Source: Ampullaceana balthica
Lineage: Eukaryota > Mollusca > Gastropoda > Lymnaeidae
DNA: 64,000 nt
Assembly (NCBI GenBank): GCA_944989445.1
Contig: CALYLW010000013.1
Span: 1,695,066-1,759,065, forward strand
Direction: 5' to 3'
Below, in pieces: positions 11,085 to 20,665 of this stretch (position 1 is the stretch's first letter; the number at the start of each line of letters is the position of its first letter). A program made the position numbers and the translations under genes. The notes below the pieces were generated by a model. The model was not told the DNA's origin and ran no database searches. It saw only the letters and a program-made list of their open reading frames with translations.

Positions 11085-11626
11085 TGGCTGAAATAAAAAA
11101 TGGTAGACTGCGCTGGGCAGGACACCTAGAAAGAATGTCAAATGATAGAGGAGTAAGGAGGGTACAACACCAAAACAACAGAGGAAAACGGCTCAAGGGA
11201 AGACCTAGGCTTAGATGGATGGATGACGTAGATCTACAACAACTGGGTCAAGGGAAGACCTAGGCTTAGATGGATGGATGACGTAGATCTACAACAAATG
11301 GGTCAAGGGAAGACCTAGGCTTAGAGGGATGGATGACGTAGATCTACAACAAATGGGTCAAGGGAAGACCTAGGCTTAGATGGATGGATGACGTAGATCT
11401 ACAACAACTGGGTCAAGGGAAGACCTAGGCTTAGATGGATGGATGACGTAGATCTACAACAAATGGGTCAAGGGAAGACCTAGGCTAAGATGGATGGATG
11501 ACGTAGATCTACAACAACTGGGCATCCAATATTGGAGAAGAAAGGCGTTGATAAGGACTGAGTGGCAGGAGGTCGTGAGGCAGGCCCAAGCCATACATGG
11601 GCTGTAGCGCCACAGGGATGGATGGA
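11085..11626 (+). mobile_element. 3' end of a non-LTR retrotransposon with an internal 55-bp array
   Basis: Plus-strand translation gives GRLRWAGHLERMSNDRGVRR, then LKGRPRLRWMDDVDLQQLG and, past the array, YWRRKALIRTEWQEVVRQAQ. This is the C-terminal tail of many endonuclease/RT elements (RLRWxGHVxRM...RGRPRxRWxDDV...W...A.DRxxWR). The 3' end reads GCTGTAGCGCCACAGGGATG; the same terminus recurs alone at 41,707-41,752, which marks it as the true element end. Clade not assigned. Confidence 0.75.
11190..11520 (+). repeat. 55-bp minisatellite inside the retrotransposon tail
   Basis: About six copies of a unit covering GGGTCAAGGGAAGACCTAGG to CTACAACAACT. One copy encodes the conserved KGRPRLRWMDDVDLQQLG segment, so the array arose by tandem amplification of retrotransposon coding sequence. 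55 is not a multiple of three, so the frame is lost. Confidence 0.9.
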
Positions 11627-12301
11627 AATTAAAAGACCCGAAAATCTACTAGTCCAATCAAAAGGCAGTTTAAAAAAGAAAAGTTTTTAATCTAAGGCAT
11701 GTGTGTCCAGAGCCTGGTCCGCGGGAAAAATTCGGCCCAAATTTAACTTTGAACTGACTCGCGGTCTAATCTTAAAGAGTTCGTTGTCTCGTGGATTTTG
11801 TTAATGAAACAGTGACATTAACTTTATAAGATAGAGCCGAAATTTTGTGCTTTTTTGAGTGCAGAATATGATAACGTAAAATGATGGCAAAACTCTATGA
11901 AGTTCTATTGTTTATAAAAATGAATATTGATTACAAAAATCCGATAAAGTTAAAAGATTTTATGTGTAAAAATTTCGATGACGTCCAACCGAAAAATTGT
12001 ATGTATTAATTTTGTTTTTGTTTGGCCAATTCAAAGACATAATAAATGTGTCATCGGTATTCTTAAAATTAAAAAAAAAGTTTTACTTCACAATATTAAC
12101 AGAACATTTATCGACTATAGCTATGTTTCAACGCTATTTTATTTATTTTAAGGTTCGTAGTATAAAATAAACCTTTGTTTATCTATAAATTGGCAAATTA
12201 AACATTTATATTGATGTAATAAGATATTTATTTACACTTTATTTTCCCATATTTGTCCCCACAGAAAATCACAATAACGAATTACAAAATGTAAATTAAA
12301 C
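11627..12301. other. AT-rich intron sequence without recognisable features
   Basis: No gene, clear repeat or transposon end was seen in this stretch of intron 4. Confidence 0.5.
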
Positions 12302-12326
12302 TATATATGTATATATACATACACAT

Positions 12327-12403
<77 letters not shown>
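12302..12403. repeat. (CA)n and (TA)n microsatellite
   Basis: A short CA run is followed by about 80 bp of nearly pure TA. It directly abuts the CTAG terminus of the Helitron on its right, so the Helitron probably inserted at an A-T step in this tract. Confidence 0.95.
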
Positions 12404-12404
<1 letters not shown>

Positions 12405-12432
12405 TAGATGCAAGTACCCGGCTTTTTCCCGG
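12404..12432 (-). other. Helitron 3' terminus: short hairpin plus CTAG
   Basis: On the minus strand: CCGG, loop GAAAAAG, CCGG, GTACTTGCAT, CTAG. A GC-rich palindrome about ten bases before CTRR is the hallmark of Helitron 3' ends. The stem here is short (4 bp), so it may be eroded. Confidence 0.65.
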
Positions 12433-12529
12433 ATTTAAAATATCGTTTTCTGTAGAAGAGTACAAAACTGTTTATTTGCATGCAATAAAATGGTACATTT
12501 AACAGTGTATGTGCTGCATGGCTTAATTT

Positions 12530-15384
12530 CAAGGATGTCACCATCCTCATCTCTCACAATAACAGTTTTGAGATCTTCAAATGATATAGGTCCTCGAACA
12601 TGGTGCAACAGGGGGCACATGTGGAATGCTTATCCGTTGTAAGGATGCACAGTGTACACACTTCCCAAGGAATTGTCTGTCACATATCCCGGAAGTCTGC
12701 AAGAGGTAAACTTTTTTTTGGATTTGCCAGACCTTTTGACTGGCATCCCAGCGAAAATGTATAGACTCTAAAGAATACAGCAATGTTTTTGAAAGAGAAT
12801 CTGTTTTGCAGAGATAAAAAAGGCTGTTAATGTAGTCTTTGGTGGAGTGTCAGTCAAATGTGCTGTTGGCTGTCCTGGTTTATAGTTTATAGTATACTCT
12901 TTGGCCTCCTTCAAGATGTATTACCAAGTGAACAACTCTTTTGATGGATGGGAAATTTGAGCAGGCGCCACACTGCCTCATCGCTACTAATGTATCGGCG
13001 TTGTTGATAATTGGTAACCTCATCATGCCATTTCGGCATTTCATTTGCAACAGCAAACATGGTTGCATCACTTCCCTTCGTAAAATACTTGCAAATGTAC
13101 TTGATGCTTTTGACTGAGTTACAGTACTCCACATTTATGTATGCTTTGAAGATTCTGCAGAGTAATGGAGAATATGGTACAACCCAAGAGTCGTCAACAT
13201 CCCCCAACATTCCAGATTCTGGTGCTCTACCAGTGGCAACATGGCCACCATCACCTGGTTTTCGGCGGCGGTACAGGGGATATCCATCATCTCCTGTCTG
13301 TGTCTCTTGCAACATTTACCTGGGAAAACTCTTACTGCACTTGCCATCAACCATGCATGGTGCCTTGCGATTCCTATTTAAGAAAGGGCCATGAATCATG
13401 TTTTTGTGTGACAACATCGTACAGAATTGGATATTCTTCCTTATCTGGGATTTCTGCACTTATAATTCTTTCTACTTGGTCTGGGCGAATTTTGGTCTGC
13501 AACCAAACCAAAAGATGCATGTGTGGCAGTCCTCGCTTTTGCCACTGAAAGGAACATGAAACAGGCTACTTTTCCAAACACTTGGACATCCTTGATGACA
13601 TGCATCATTTTCTTAACTTTTTGTTGAAACACCCTGGCAACCAAGTCAACACGATCTGCTGCCACTTGTCCTGGAAGCAATTCAACTGTTATCTCTGGCC
13701 AGCTTGGGTTGCAGGTGAAAGTGATGAAGAGATCAGGTGTGCCTCTATGACTTACATAGGTCATTCCGTCCTGTGTGCCTCTATGACGTACATATGTCAT
13801 TCCATCCTCAGGTGTGCCTCTATGACGTACATAGGTCATTCCATCCTCAAGTGTGCCTCTATGACGTACATATGTCATTCCATCCTCAGGTGTGCCTCTA
13901 TGACGTACATAGGTCATTCCATCCTCAGGTATGCCTCTATGACGTACGCAGGTCACTCCATCCTCAGGTGTGCCTCTATGACGTATATAGGTCATTCCAT
14001 CCTGAGGTGTGCCTCTATGACGTACATAGGTCATTCCATCCTGTGCATATTCATGCATGTAACGGGGCCCTCCACTGAAGGATGGAGGCAGCACCACTAA
14101 TTTGCCAAGATTTTCAGAAGACACATTGTTGTCATTCTTTACTGCCTCTAATTGTACACCACAGTCCTCAGCTCTACGTTTTGTTTGGTTGAGTCTGATG
14201 AAACGCAATCTCTCATTCTCAACCTTAGCATACATATCCACTGTGTATTGATGGAAATGGTGTGGGCATCTAAGGAGTGTATTGAATTCGTTGACTCTTT
14301 GCATCATGCAATATGCATAGTAGTTATTGCTGGTGGCCTTGTTTACATCTTTTATGTTCAAATCATAGCCATCTTCTTCTCTAACAAATAGCAGAGGGTA
14401 CTGAAGTGGATCATATGACCTATGAGTGTCTTGAGTCCTTTGAAGTGGCATTTTTGAGTAACTTATTGAATGCAGCACAATGTCCATACGATCACCTAGG
14501 TCTCCTGCAATCATGATGGCCACTTCACTAACAAATGGTGCATTTAATCTGCCTTTGTGTTCCTTTAATGGTGCTTTGCCAGAAATTTTGCTTTTGTAGT
14601 CCACTTGAGTGTTATCCATTATCCCAGCAGCCATTTTAAATGAACTCACATAGCTGTTATGCTGATGCAGCATTCTTTGCAGTTTGAGGACAATGTTTCT
14701 GTCAACAGGACTGTCAAGCAAATCCAGTTGTCTTTGCACTTGCTCATCTTCTCCCAAGAAGTAAATCTGGAGATATTTGATGTCTACAGCATTGACTGGA
14801 TGAAGAGGTCCAGCATGGTGGTACACTTGGCCTTGGAACTTGAATGTTGGTGTCCACACATTATTCACGACAACATTAGACTTGAAGGAAGTCATGGCAA
14901 ACATATTATTGAATAGTCTAATATGTTTCACAAAGTCCTTTGATTGTGCAGTTTCACCATTCAACAGACTGCACAATTGTTCTGGTGGCTTTAGAATTGG
15001 TGGCAGTTTGACTTTACCACTGGAGCAGCACATGCCTGGAGTTTCTCCTTTCCATTTAAGCGCACTACACTTTATACAAACATTTGCCATTCTGCCAATG
15101 TCAAGAAGATTGTTGCTTTCATAGTCATATGATGGGTTGTACATGAAATCATCATGCATTTGGGCTTTCCATTTCAAAGTGATTGCAACATTTCTGTTTT
15201 CTTAAGCCAAGAAGACGTGCCACATGCTGAATAGGTGTTTGAGCTACTCTGGCAACTCTGTGGTGGACCTGATCTGCCTGAAGTCTTGCTCTTTTTTCAT
15301 CAGGAACTTCTGCTGCACGTGTATGTTCTACTGCTTTTTACTTGACTGTTTTCCTGACCAGACTTCCCCTTTTCCTCATAGCCA
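12530..15384 (-). pseudogene. Helitron Rep (HUH endonuclease) coding sequence, frameshifted
   Basis: Reads from MAMRKRGSLVRKTVK (about 15,384; soon interrupted by a stop) through a long frame at 15,177-13,560 with the Helitron_like_N region (YPLLF, VDMYAKVENERLRFIRLNQT, DLFITFTCNPSWPEI, VFGKV). A frameshift near 13,550 moves the HUH motif QKRGLPHMHLLVWL (His codons within 13,515-13,526) to another frame; then HGPF, DGYPLYRRR, VVPYSPLLCRIFKAYINVEY and the two-tyrosine motif KYICKYFTKG (Tyr codons at 13,097-13,099 and 13,085-13,087), RYISSDEAVWRLLKFPIHQK, and finally HHVRGPISFEDLKTV. All Rep landmarks are visible, so this copy was recently capable of coding, but frameshifts and stops now break it. 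Confidence 0.85.
13732..14048 (-). repeat. 39-bp in-frame minisatellite inside Helitron Rep
   Basis: Eight copies of a 13-residue unit (DGMTYVRHRGTPE). The last copy runs into DLFITFTCNP, so the unit is the segment that normally occurs once in Helitron Rep just before that motif (DAMAIVRxxGxPDLFITFTCNP in relatives). The frame is kept in every copy. The complementary strand is also open, a shadow. Confidence 0.92.
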
Positions 15385-15573
15385 TGACTGTAACAAAAGA
15401 TGACAATGCCTTGCTGTGAATGAAGGAATGAAATGTAAGTGTGCTATTTATTGTAGTATTTGCTTTCAGTAAAGTAAATATAACAAATATGTATTGCGTT
15501 TACTTCCCATTAGGAACTTTTGAGCTATATTTCTGGTTCTTCCTTGGAAACTTGAAGGCAGTATCACTTTCTA

Positions 15574-15804
15574 TTAAGGTATTATGTTAATATCACGCGA
15601 TTCCTGTCTGTTTACGAATTTGTAAAGGACATCATCGTCTTCAGCTGTTAATTCACTTTGATTTATTAGATCACACTGTAATCGATTGGCCGCAGTCTTG
15701 AAATAGGCATCAACCACAAATTGGTGAGTGAGCTTTCCGGCATTCAGAAACTGATTAAAATGCCCGTCACGAATGGCAAAGTGATACGAATACCACCGTA
15801 GCAA
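15574..15804 (-). mobile_element. second Helitron Rep fragment
   Basis: Minus-strand peptide with FNQFLNAGKLTHQFVVDAYF, KTAANRLQ and NINIIP-like end (RQESRDINIIP). It corresponds to the region around HQYTVDMYAKVENERLRFIR of the neighbouring Helitron but is clearly a different sequence, so it comes from another Helitron family. Only this piece is visible. Confidence 0.65.
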
Positions 15805-17580
15805 ATCAAATAATATAAATTTTCTTTAATTAATATTGTCCATAGTATTTACATGATTTGTTATGAACATACAATAAAAATTATATAATTAATGTTCAAA
15901 ACAAAATCAAAGCTCTGCTTCAATTCAAGATGAAAATCAAGAAAGCTTTAGAGCTAGCTCTAAAAATGATAAGTATGCTAATTATTTTTATGGTTATGTG
16001 ATAATATATTTAAAATATGGCCCACGTATATTAAAATATAATGTTTATATATACTACATTTATGTGAATTTATGTGTAATGAGAAAACCCTTAATCTTGG
16101 GCTACGTGCTATAATATTTTGCATAAATAATAATGATATAGTCATTATAAAAGTAAATGCATAGTGAATTAGATACCGCACAAAGGGCAACATCAGTGAA
16201 AAAGTTTGGAGTATTCAAAATAAATCGTGATAAACCGGTTGTTTATTAACCACCGAAAGCGCGTTCCAGAGTTTACTTTCAGCATTAAATAATGCGCACA
16301 AGTTATGACTGCACCAATAATACAGCACATTGCGTTAACAAGAAAATATGTGACTGTAAAGTGAGACATATCAAGCTAGAAACGTCTTCTTGTTAATCTC
16401 GACACCAAAATAATTTATTATTTTTCGTCATAATTTGCAATAATTTATTTTATTAGATACCTCGGGGCCTCAAACGGACACGCCAAACCAAAATATATAA
16501 AGGGATATTTATGTGGAATATTAATGTTTATGTCAGGTGTGTATGGGGTTTATTTGTTTTAAAGAAACATTTCGAAACGCAAGGTTTGAGCTTAAGATTT
16601 ACCCTGCTGGTTAAGTTTAAGTTATGCAAAAAGTATAAACACAGTTGCTAAGCTATAGTGTTTATGCCACCCAGGGATGGACGATATTATTGACTCCTAC
16701 CCTCAACAATTAAAGGAGAAAGCTTGATCGAACGACTGGATAGCATACATCTAGAAAATACATAAAAGAAACATTTTAAATTTTAAAAAATATGAAATTG
16801 AAAACAAATATTTAAAAAAGATATAGGTAATCTTGTTAGAGGCGCAAAATTAACAAACAAAAATAAACCGTTTCATAACATTTAGTTCACAACAAAAACA
16901 CACACACACTCATGATTCACACATGTGCACACAAATACTTAAACGGTCACCCAAAGCGGTATATTAACAATTTAAAAAATACATTAAAATAACCACTGCT
17001 CTTTTCACTTTGTTTCCTATTTACAAAGTAATATCAACTCAAACTATGAAGTCACGTCACATTATTTTATGGCGATAAACGCCTTCTTGTTAATCTCGAC
17101 ACCAAAATATTTATTATTTTACGTCTTAATGTTCAATAGTTTTTATTTTATATAAGGGAAAACTACATTTTGGGCCCCGGCCCCCAATATCTTATAATAT
17201 GGAACGAAACCTGTTTAATAACCTTTCCGGTGTAATTTTGTGTACGTGTACAAATTTCACGTTATTTGGTTGTCTGGATCTTCAGTTATAGGGGAACAGA
17301 CAGACGACAGACAGACAACAAATGCGTCTTATATGTATAAAGATATATCTAATGAGATACAACCTTAATGAGACCTTAACACTATTGTCAATTTCTAGTT
17401 TATTATAAAAAACAAAAATCTTCCAATGATTTTATTTCAATTATCAAATAGTTTTGAAACAAATACTTTGATCGCTGGAATTTCCAGATAAGAAAACATC
17501 ATATTATATATATATTTACGCTCAATTATCACTGATGCCTAACGCTAAGGGTCATCACTCTGCTTTTTAAAAAAACATAG
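15805..17580. other. intron sequence with duplicated segments
   Basis: No gene recognised. A segment of about 60 bp beginning CTTCTTGTTAATCTCGACAC occurs at about 16,386-16,455 and 17,089-17,150, preceded by similar CGT/CGCC context, so two copies of an old repeat lie about 700 bp apart. Near 17,290-17,345 a GACAGACGACAGACAGACAA stretch followed by ATGCGTCTTATATGTATA looks like the end of a dispersed repeat. Confidence 0.5.
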
Positions 17581-17855
17581 ACTCAAACAGTGCTAACTGA
17601 CTAAAAGAGTTTGTTTTTTTGGTGCAGTAATTTGGTGCGCTGCTTTCTAAAATTAGTGTATGATAAATACGAAATTTTCCTGAAATGTACACAAAGTATT
17701 TATATAATATTTTTAAAACTCAAACAGTGCTGACTGATTCAAATCGTTTTTTTGGTTTGTGTGCAGTAATTTGGTGCGCTGCTTTCTAAAATTAGTGTAT
17801 GATAAATATGAAATATTCCTGAAATGTACACAAAGTATTTATATAACATTTTTTA
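17581..17855 (+). repeat. tandem duplication of a dispersed repeat (family D), ~137 bp per copy
   Basis: Copies at 17,581-17,718 and 17,719-17,855 share ACTCAAACAGTGCT, GTGCAGTAATTTGGTGCGCT, TTCTAAAATTAGTGTATGAT and CTGAAATGTACACAAAGTAT. The core TTTGGTGCGCTGCTTTCTAA recurs in inverted orientation at 58.1 and 61.1 kb, and degenerated at 1.37 kb. Confidence 0.85.
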
Positions 17856-18400
17856 CAGTGCTAATCACCACACGTGCTGCCTTTTGAGAGTCGCTGAATG
17901 ACAGGCCGGTCAACTCCTTGATATCGTCTTCCCATCTCTTCCTTTGCCTGCCTCTTTTTCTTCCTCCCTGGACTGTGCCTTGCTTTATAGTCTTTGCGAG
18001 ACCTCCACTTCTTGTCACGTGTCCGTACCATCGTAGTTTCCTCTTCTTAATTGAGCTGAGAAGGTCCTCGTAGGGGCCAATGACAGTACTTATTGTGTTG
18101 CCGACTGCATCGTTTGTGATGTGCGCTGTGTAGTAGATGTTCAAATCTTTCGGAAACATCTCATCTCTAGCGCATTGGTTCTTCTTTGGAGGTCTGCAGT
18201 GAGCGTCCAAGCCTTACAACCATAAAAGAAGACAGACATCGCCAGAGAACGCATTAGGCGGATCTTTGATCTCTGGGAGAGTTTCTTGCTTTGCCAGATG
18301 TGCTTTAGTTTACTCAATGCTGCCATTGTTTGGGCCAATCTGGCAATAATTTCTGGCTTTGAGCCTTCGTCGGATATTATGGCCCCTAGATATTTTTGCG
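17856..18400 (-). mobile_element. 3' end of a non-LTR retrotransposon (second family)
   Basis: Minus-strand frames give KYLGAIISDEGSKPEIIARL, AALSKLKHIWQSKKLSQRSK, IRLMRSLAMSVFFYGCKAWT, then, after a frameshift, IYYTAHITNDAVGNTISTVI, KKRKLRWYGHVTRSGGLAKT, GGRKRGRQRKRWEDDIKELT. This is the post-RT C-terminus of a common endonuclease/RT family. A fragment of the same family occurs on the plus strand at 23,621-23,885. Confidence 0.85.
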
Positions 18401-18639
18401 ACTACACTAAGCACACCCGCATTGTTTGTGTCGAGACAAATTATTTAAGATTAATTTGTTAATGTCATCTAGTCATAAAGTACTCATCGGTTATGGAGTA
18501 GGGTAAATTTAAATTGTAACTAAACTGTTAAAATGTATGCAATTAAACATGACAAAACATATAACATCATTTTAAAAGTAGATATTTTAAATTTAAAAGA
18601 AGACAATATAATTGTTTAATTTTTAAATCCCTTTTATTA

Positions 18640-18870
18640 ACTTCACCATCTTGTCTCTCTTTCTGTCTCTCTTTCTGTCGTGGTCCAGCGGAAAAACAAA
18701 AGTAAAAAATGACCCACTTCACGTCATCTTATCCAGCTGAAATTTGCACACAGACTTGCCTAACGTAACAATGTATTGTATAAAAATTTCTGATCGATCG
18801 AATGAACCGTAATTAAATTAATGAATTTGTACTTTATCTCTATATATATCTATGTAGCATGTATTTGCTA
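18640..18870 (+). repeat. partial copy of dispersed repeat family A
   Basis: Shares the AGCTGAAATTTxxxxxCAGxCT block, AAAATTTCxGATxxATCGAATG, CCGTAATTAAATTAATGAAT and TTGCTATAGT with the longer copies at 26,471-26,945 and 41,786-42,290. The flanking CTCTCTTTCTGTCTCTCTTTC run is simple sequence. Confidence 0.65.
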
Positions 18871-19111
18871 TAGTTGACCTCCACGGGTCTCTGGGGGTTA
18901 ACTCAAGCCGTGGCGTAGCTAGGGTCATCTGCACCCGGGGACATGACACAAATTCTGCGCCCCTTCTCGGAACGACAGATTCTGGGGGCTCATTGAGAAA
19001 TTATTTTGAAATTTTACAGTTCATTTTCGAAGCATCTTGTATTTTAAGGAAGTAGAATACAGAAAAAGAATTATCTATGCGATTGTAAACAATTTATTTG
19101 AAGAAAAAAAA

Positions 19112-19830
19112 TGGACTATACTAATTACACATGAGTGGAATAGACATAGTCAACAAAAAATTCATCCTCCTTGATTTGACTTTCGCAAACTCGCCAATCA
19201 CATTGTAAAAATTAATATTCTCATGTGTTTCTCTTTCAATGCTAAGGAGTGCAAGATCACTAAGACGATCGTGTCCCATTGAAGCATGTACATAAGAAAA
19301 AATAAGCTTCAGTTTGCTGAAGGACCGCTCACAGCTTGAATTGAAACAGAAATTATTAGAAGTATTTGCAGTGGAATGCACAGATTTGGAAATAAGTCAG
19401 CTCCATATGAAACAATAAAACCAGTAAGCTCCAAAGCAGTTTCCGGTAGAACTTCAGTCCGGGAACTGAACAGCATTTTGTAGTCTCCGATTTCTGTGCA
19501 CAATTCGTTACCATTGAGTGCAGTGTCGTAGAAATTTCCAAAATCTACCAATTTTGACGAAGTGTATCGACATTTGTCTCAGCGAGAAGAGTTTTGATGC
19601 TTATTAAAAATCCAAATTTGGTGTTTAAGATTTTTAGACAAAAACCGTATTGATATCTCCTGTTGGAGTCTATCAATTACGCAGTTTCCTTAAGTCTTCT
19701 CAACATCTCCTTGACTTTCAGTGAAATAAATGTCTCCTCAAAACTATTTTTCAAAACTTGCAAGTTTGTGTGAAGACGGCTCATAACCTCCAATACTGCT
19801 GTTTCTTCCATTTCATTTTCAATGACTGAT
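19112..19830 (-). mobile_element. hAT transposase relic (ZMYM/TTF-type)
   Basis: Minus-strand peptides: FPNLCIPLQILL in one frame, then SSCERSFSKLKLIFSYVHAS and DRLSDLALLSIERE in the next, with weaker matches upstream to about 19,830. SCERSFSKLKLI...RLxxLALLSIE is the C-terminal signature of hAT transposases of the ZMYM/TTF zinc-finger type. No terminal repeats or target duplication were found, so only the coding relic is claimed. Confidence 0.75.
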
Positions 19831-20032
19831 ATATTTTTTAACCTAGAACTAGATTTTTTCGTCCTTGTCTAGACTAGTAAATTTTAAAAAATAGCCATAA
19901 TCTATTTGTATTTAAAGTAAACTTACGAGGAAATAGTTGTTAAAACGATACATAAAAATATTAATATAAAATGTAAGAAAAGCCTGACATTTTAAACGAA
20001 TTTAGATTGCCTGCCGGACGGAGATCATTGCG

Positions 20033-20400
20033 CTAAAAATAAATAGAGGAAAAAAAGATTTTTAAAAACCATGTTATTATAAGTGTACTAAACATAAGTA
20101 AATACTTTAAAACTAATAAGTTTAAGTACAGTCAAATATTTATGACTAAAAACGTAAGGGCGGGCCCTTATGGGGTGTTACATATGCGGTTCACTCATTC
20201 TCTCACTTATAGATATCTTTTTGCCTTCTTAATTATAAATCTTTAATTTTTATACCAAACACCCGCCCAACACTTTTAGTGTTATTATATGAAAGTACAT
20301 GAACTTATTAGTTTTAAATTATTTTCTTCGTTTTAGTACACTAATAAAAACGTGGCTTTTAAAAATCTTTTTTACCTCTATTTATTTTATTCTTTTTAGT
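20033..20400. repeat. inverted repeat (foldback), arms of ~100 bp
   Basis: The segment 20,033-20,135 is, in reverse complement, similar to 20,290-20,400: both contain TACxTxAACTTATTAGTTTTAA, GTTTAGTACACT/TTTTAGTACACT and TTTTTAAAAATCTTTTTTxCC. The spacer of about 150 bp includes ACACCCGCCCAACACTTTTA. The right arm overlaps repeat family B copy 2. Confidence 0.6.
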
Positions 20401-20665
20401 CCACTTACAAAAACGTGGTTTTAAAAAATATTTTTTTTACCTCTATTTTTAAAAAATACCAAACACCTCATAAGCGCCCGCCCAACGTTTTAAAAACAAG
20501 GTGATGTGGGTCACGGGGTCAATTCATGGATGTCAACAAAAGCATACGGCACAGATGCTTATATATAGATAAACTAAAAAGTTCAATAATTTAATAACAG
20601 TACATTCGATCGATCTGAAATTTTGAGACAATGCATTGTCATCCAAGATCTATCTGTGGTAAAAA
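20285..20665 (+). repeat. dispersed repeat family B, copy 2
   Basis: Aligns along its length with 6,197-6,580. Ends at CCAAGATCTATCTGTGGTAA, after which CR1-like coding sequence starts. Confidence 0.7.

Larger units (their letters stand above)
12404..15400 (-). mobile_element. Helitron remnant lacking the helicase domain
   Basis: The minus strand encodes a Helitron Rep N-terminal half (see the pseudogene entry) and terminates at a Helitron-like 3' end: CCGG-loop-CCGG, about ten bases, then CTAG at 12,407-12,404, followed by T of the (TA)n tract. Helitrons insert between A and T and leave no target duplication, consistent with this context. The Pif1-type helicase region expected after Rep is missing; the Rep sequence runs almost straight into the 3' end. 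The 5' end (TC) was not located, so the upper boundary is approximate. Confidence 0.8.
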
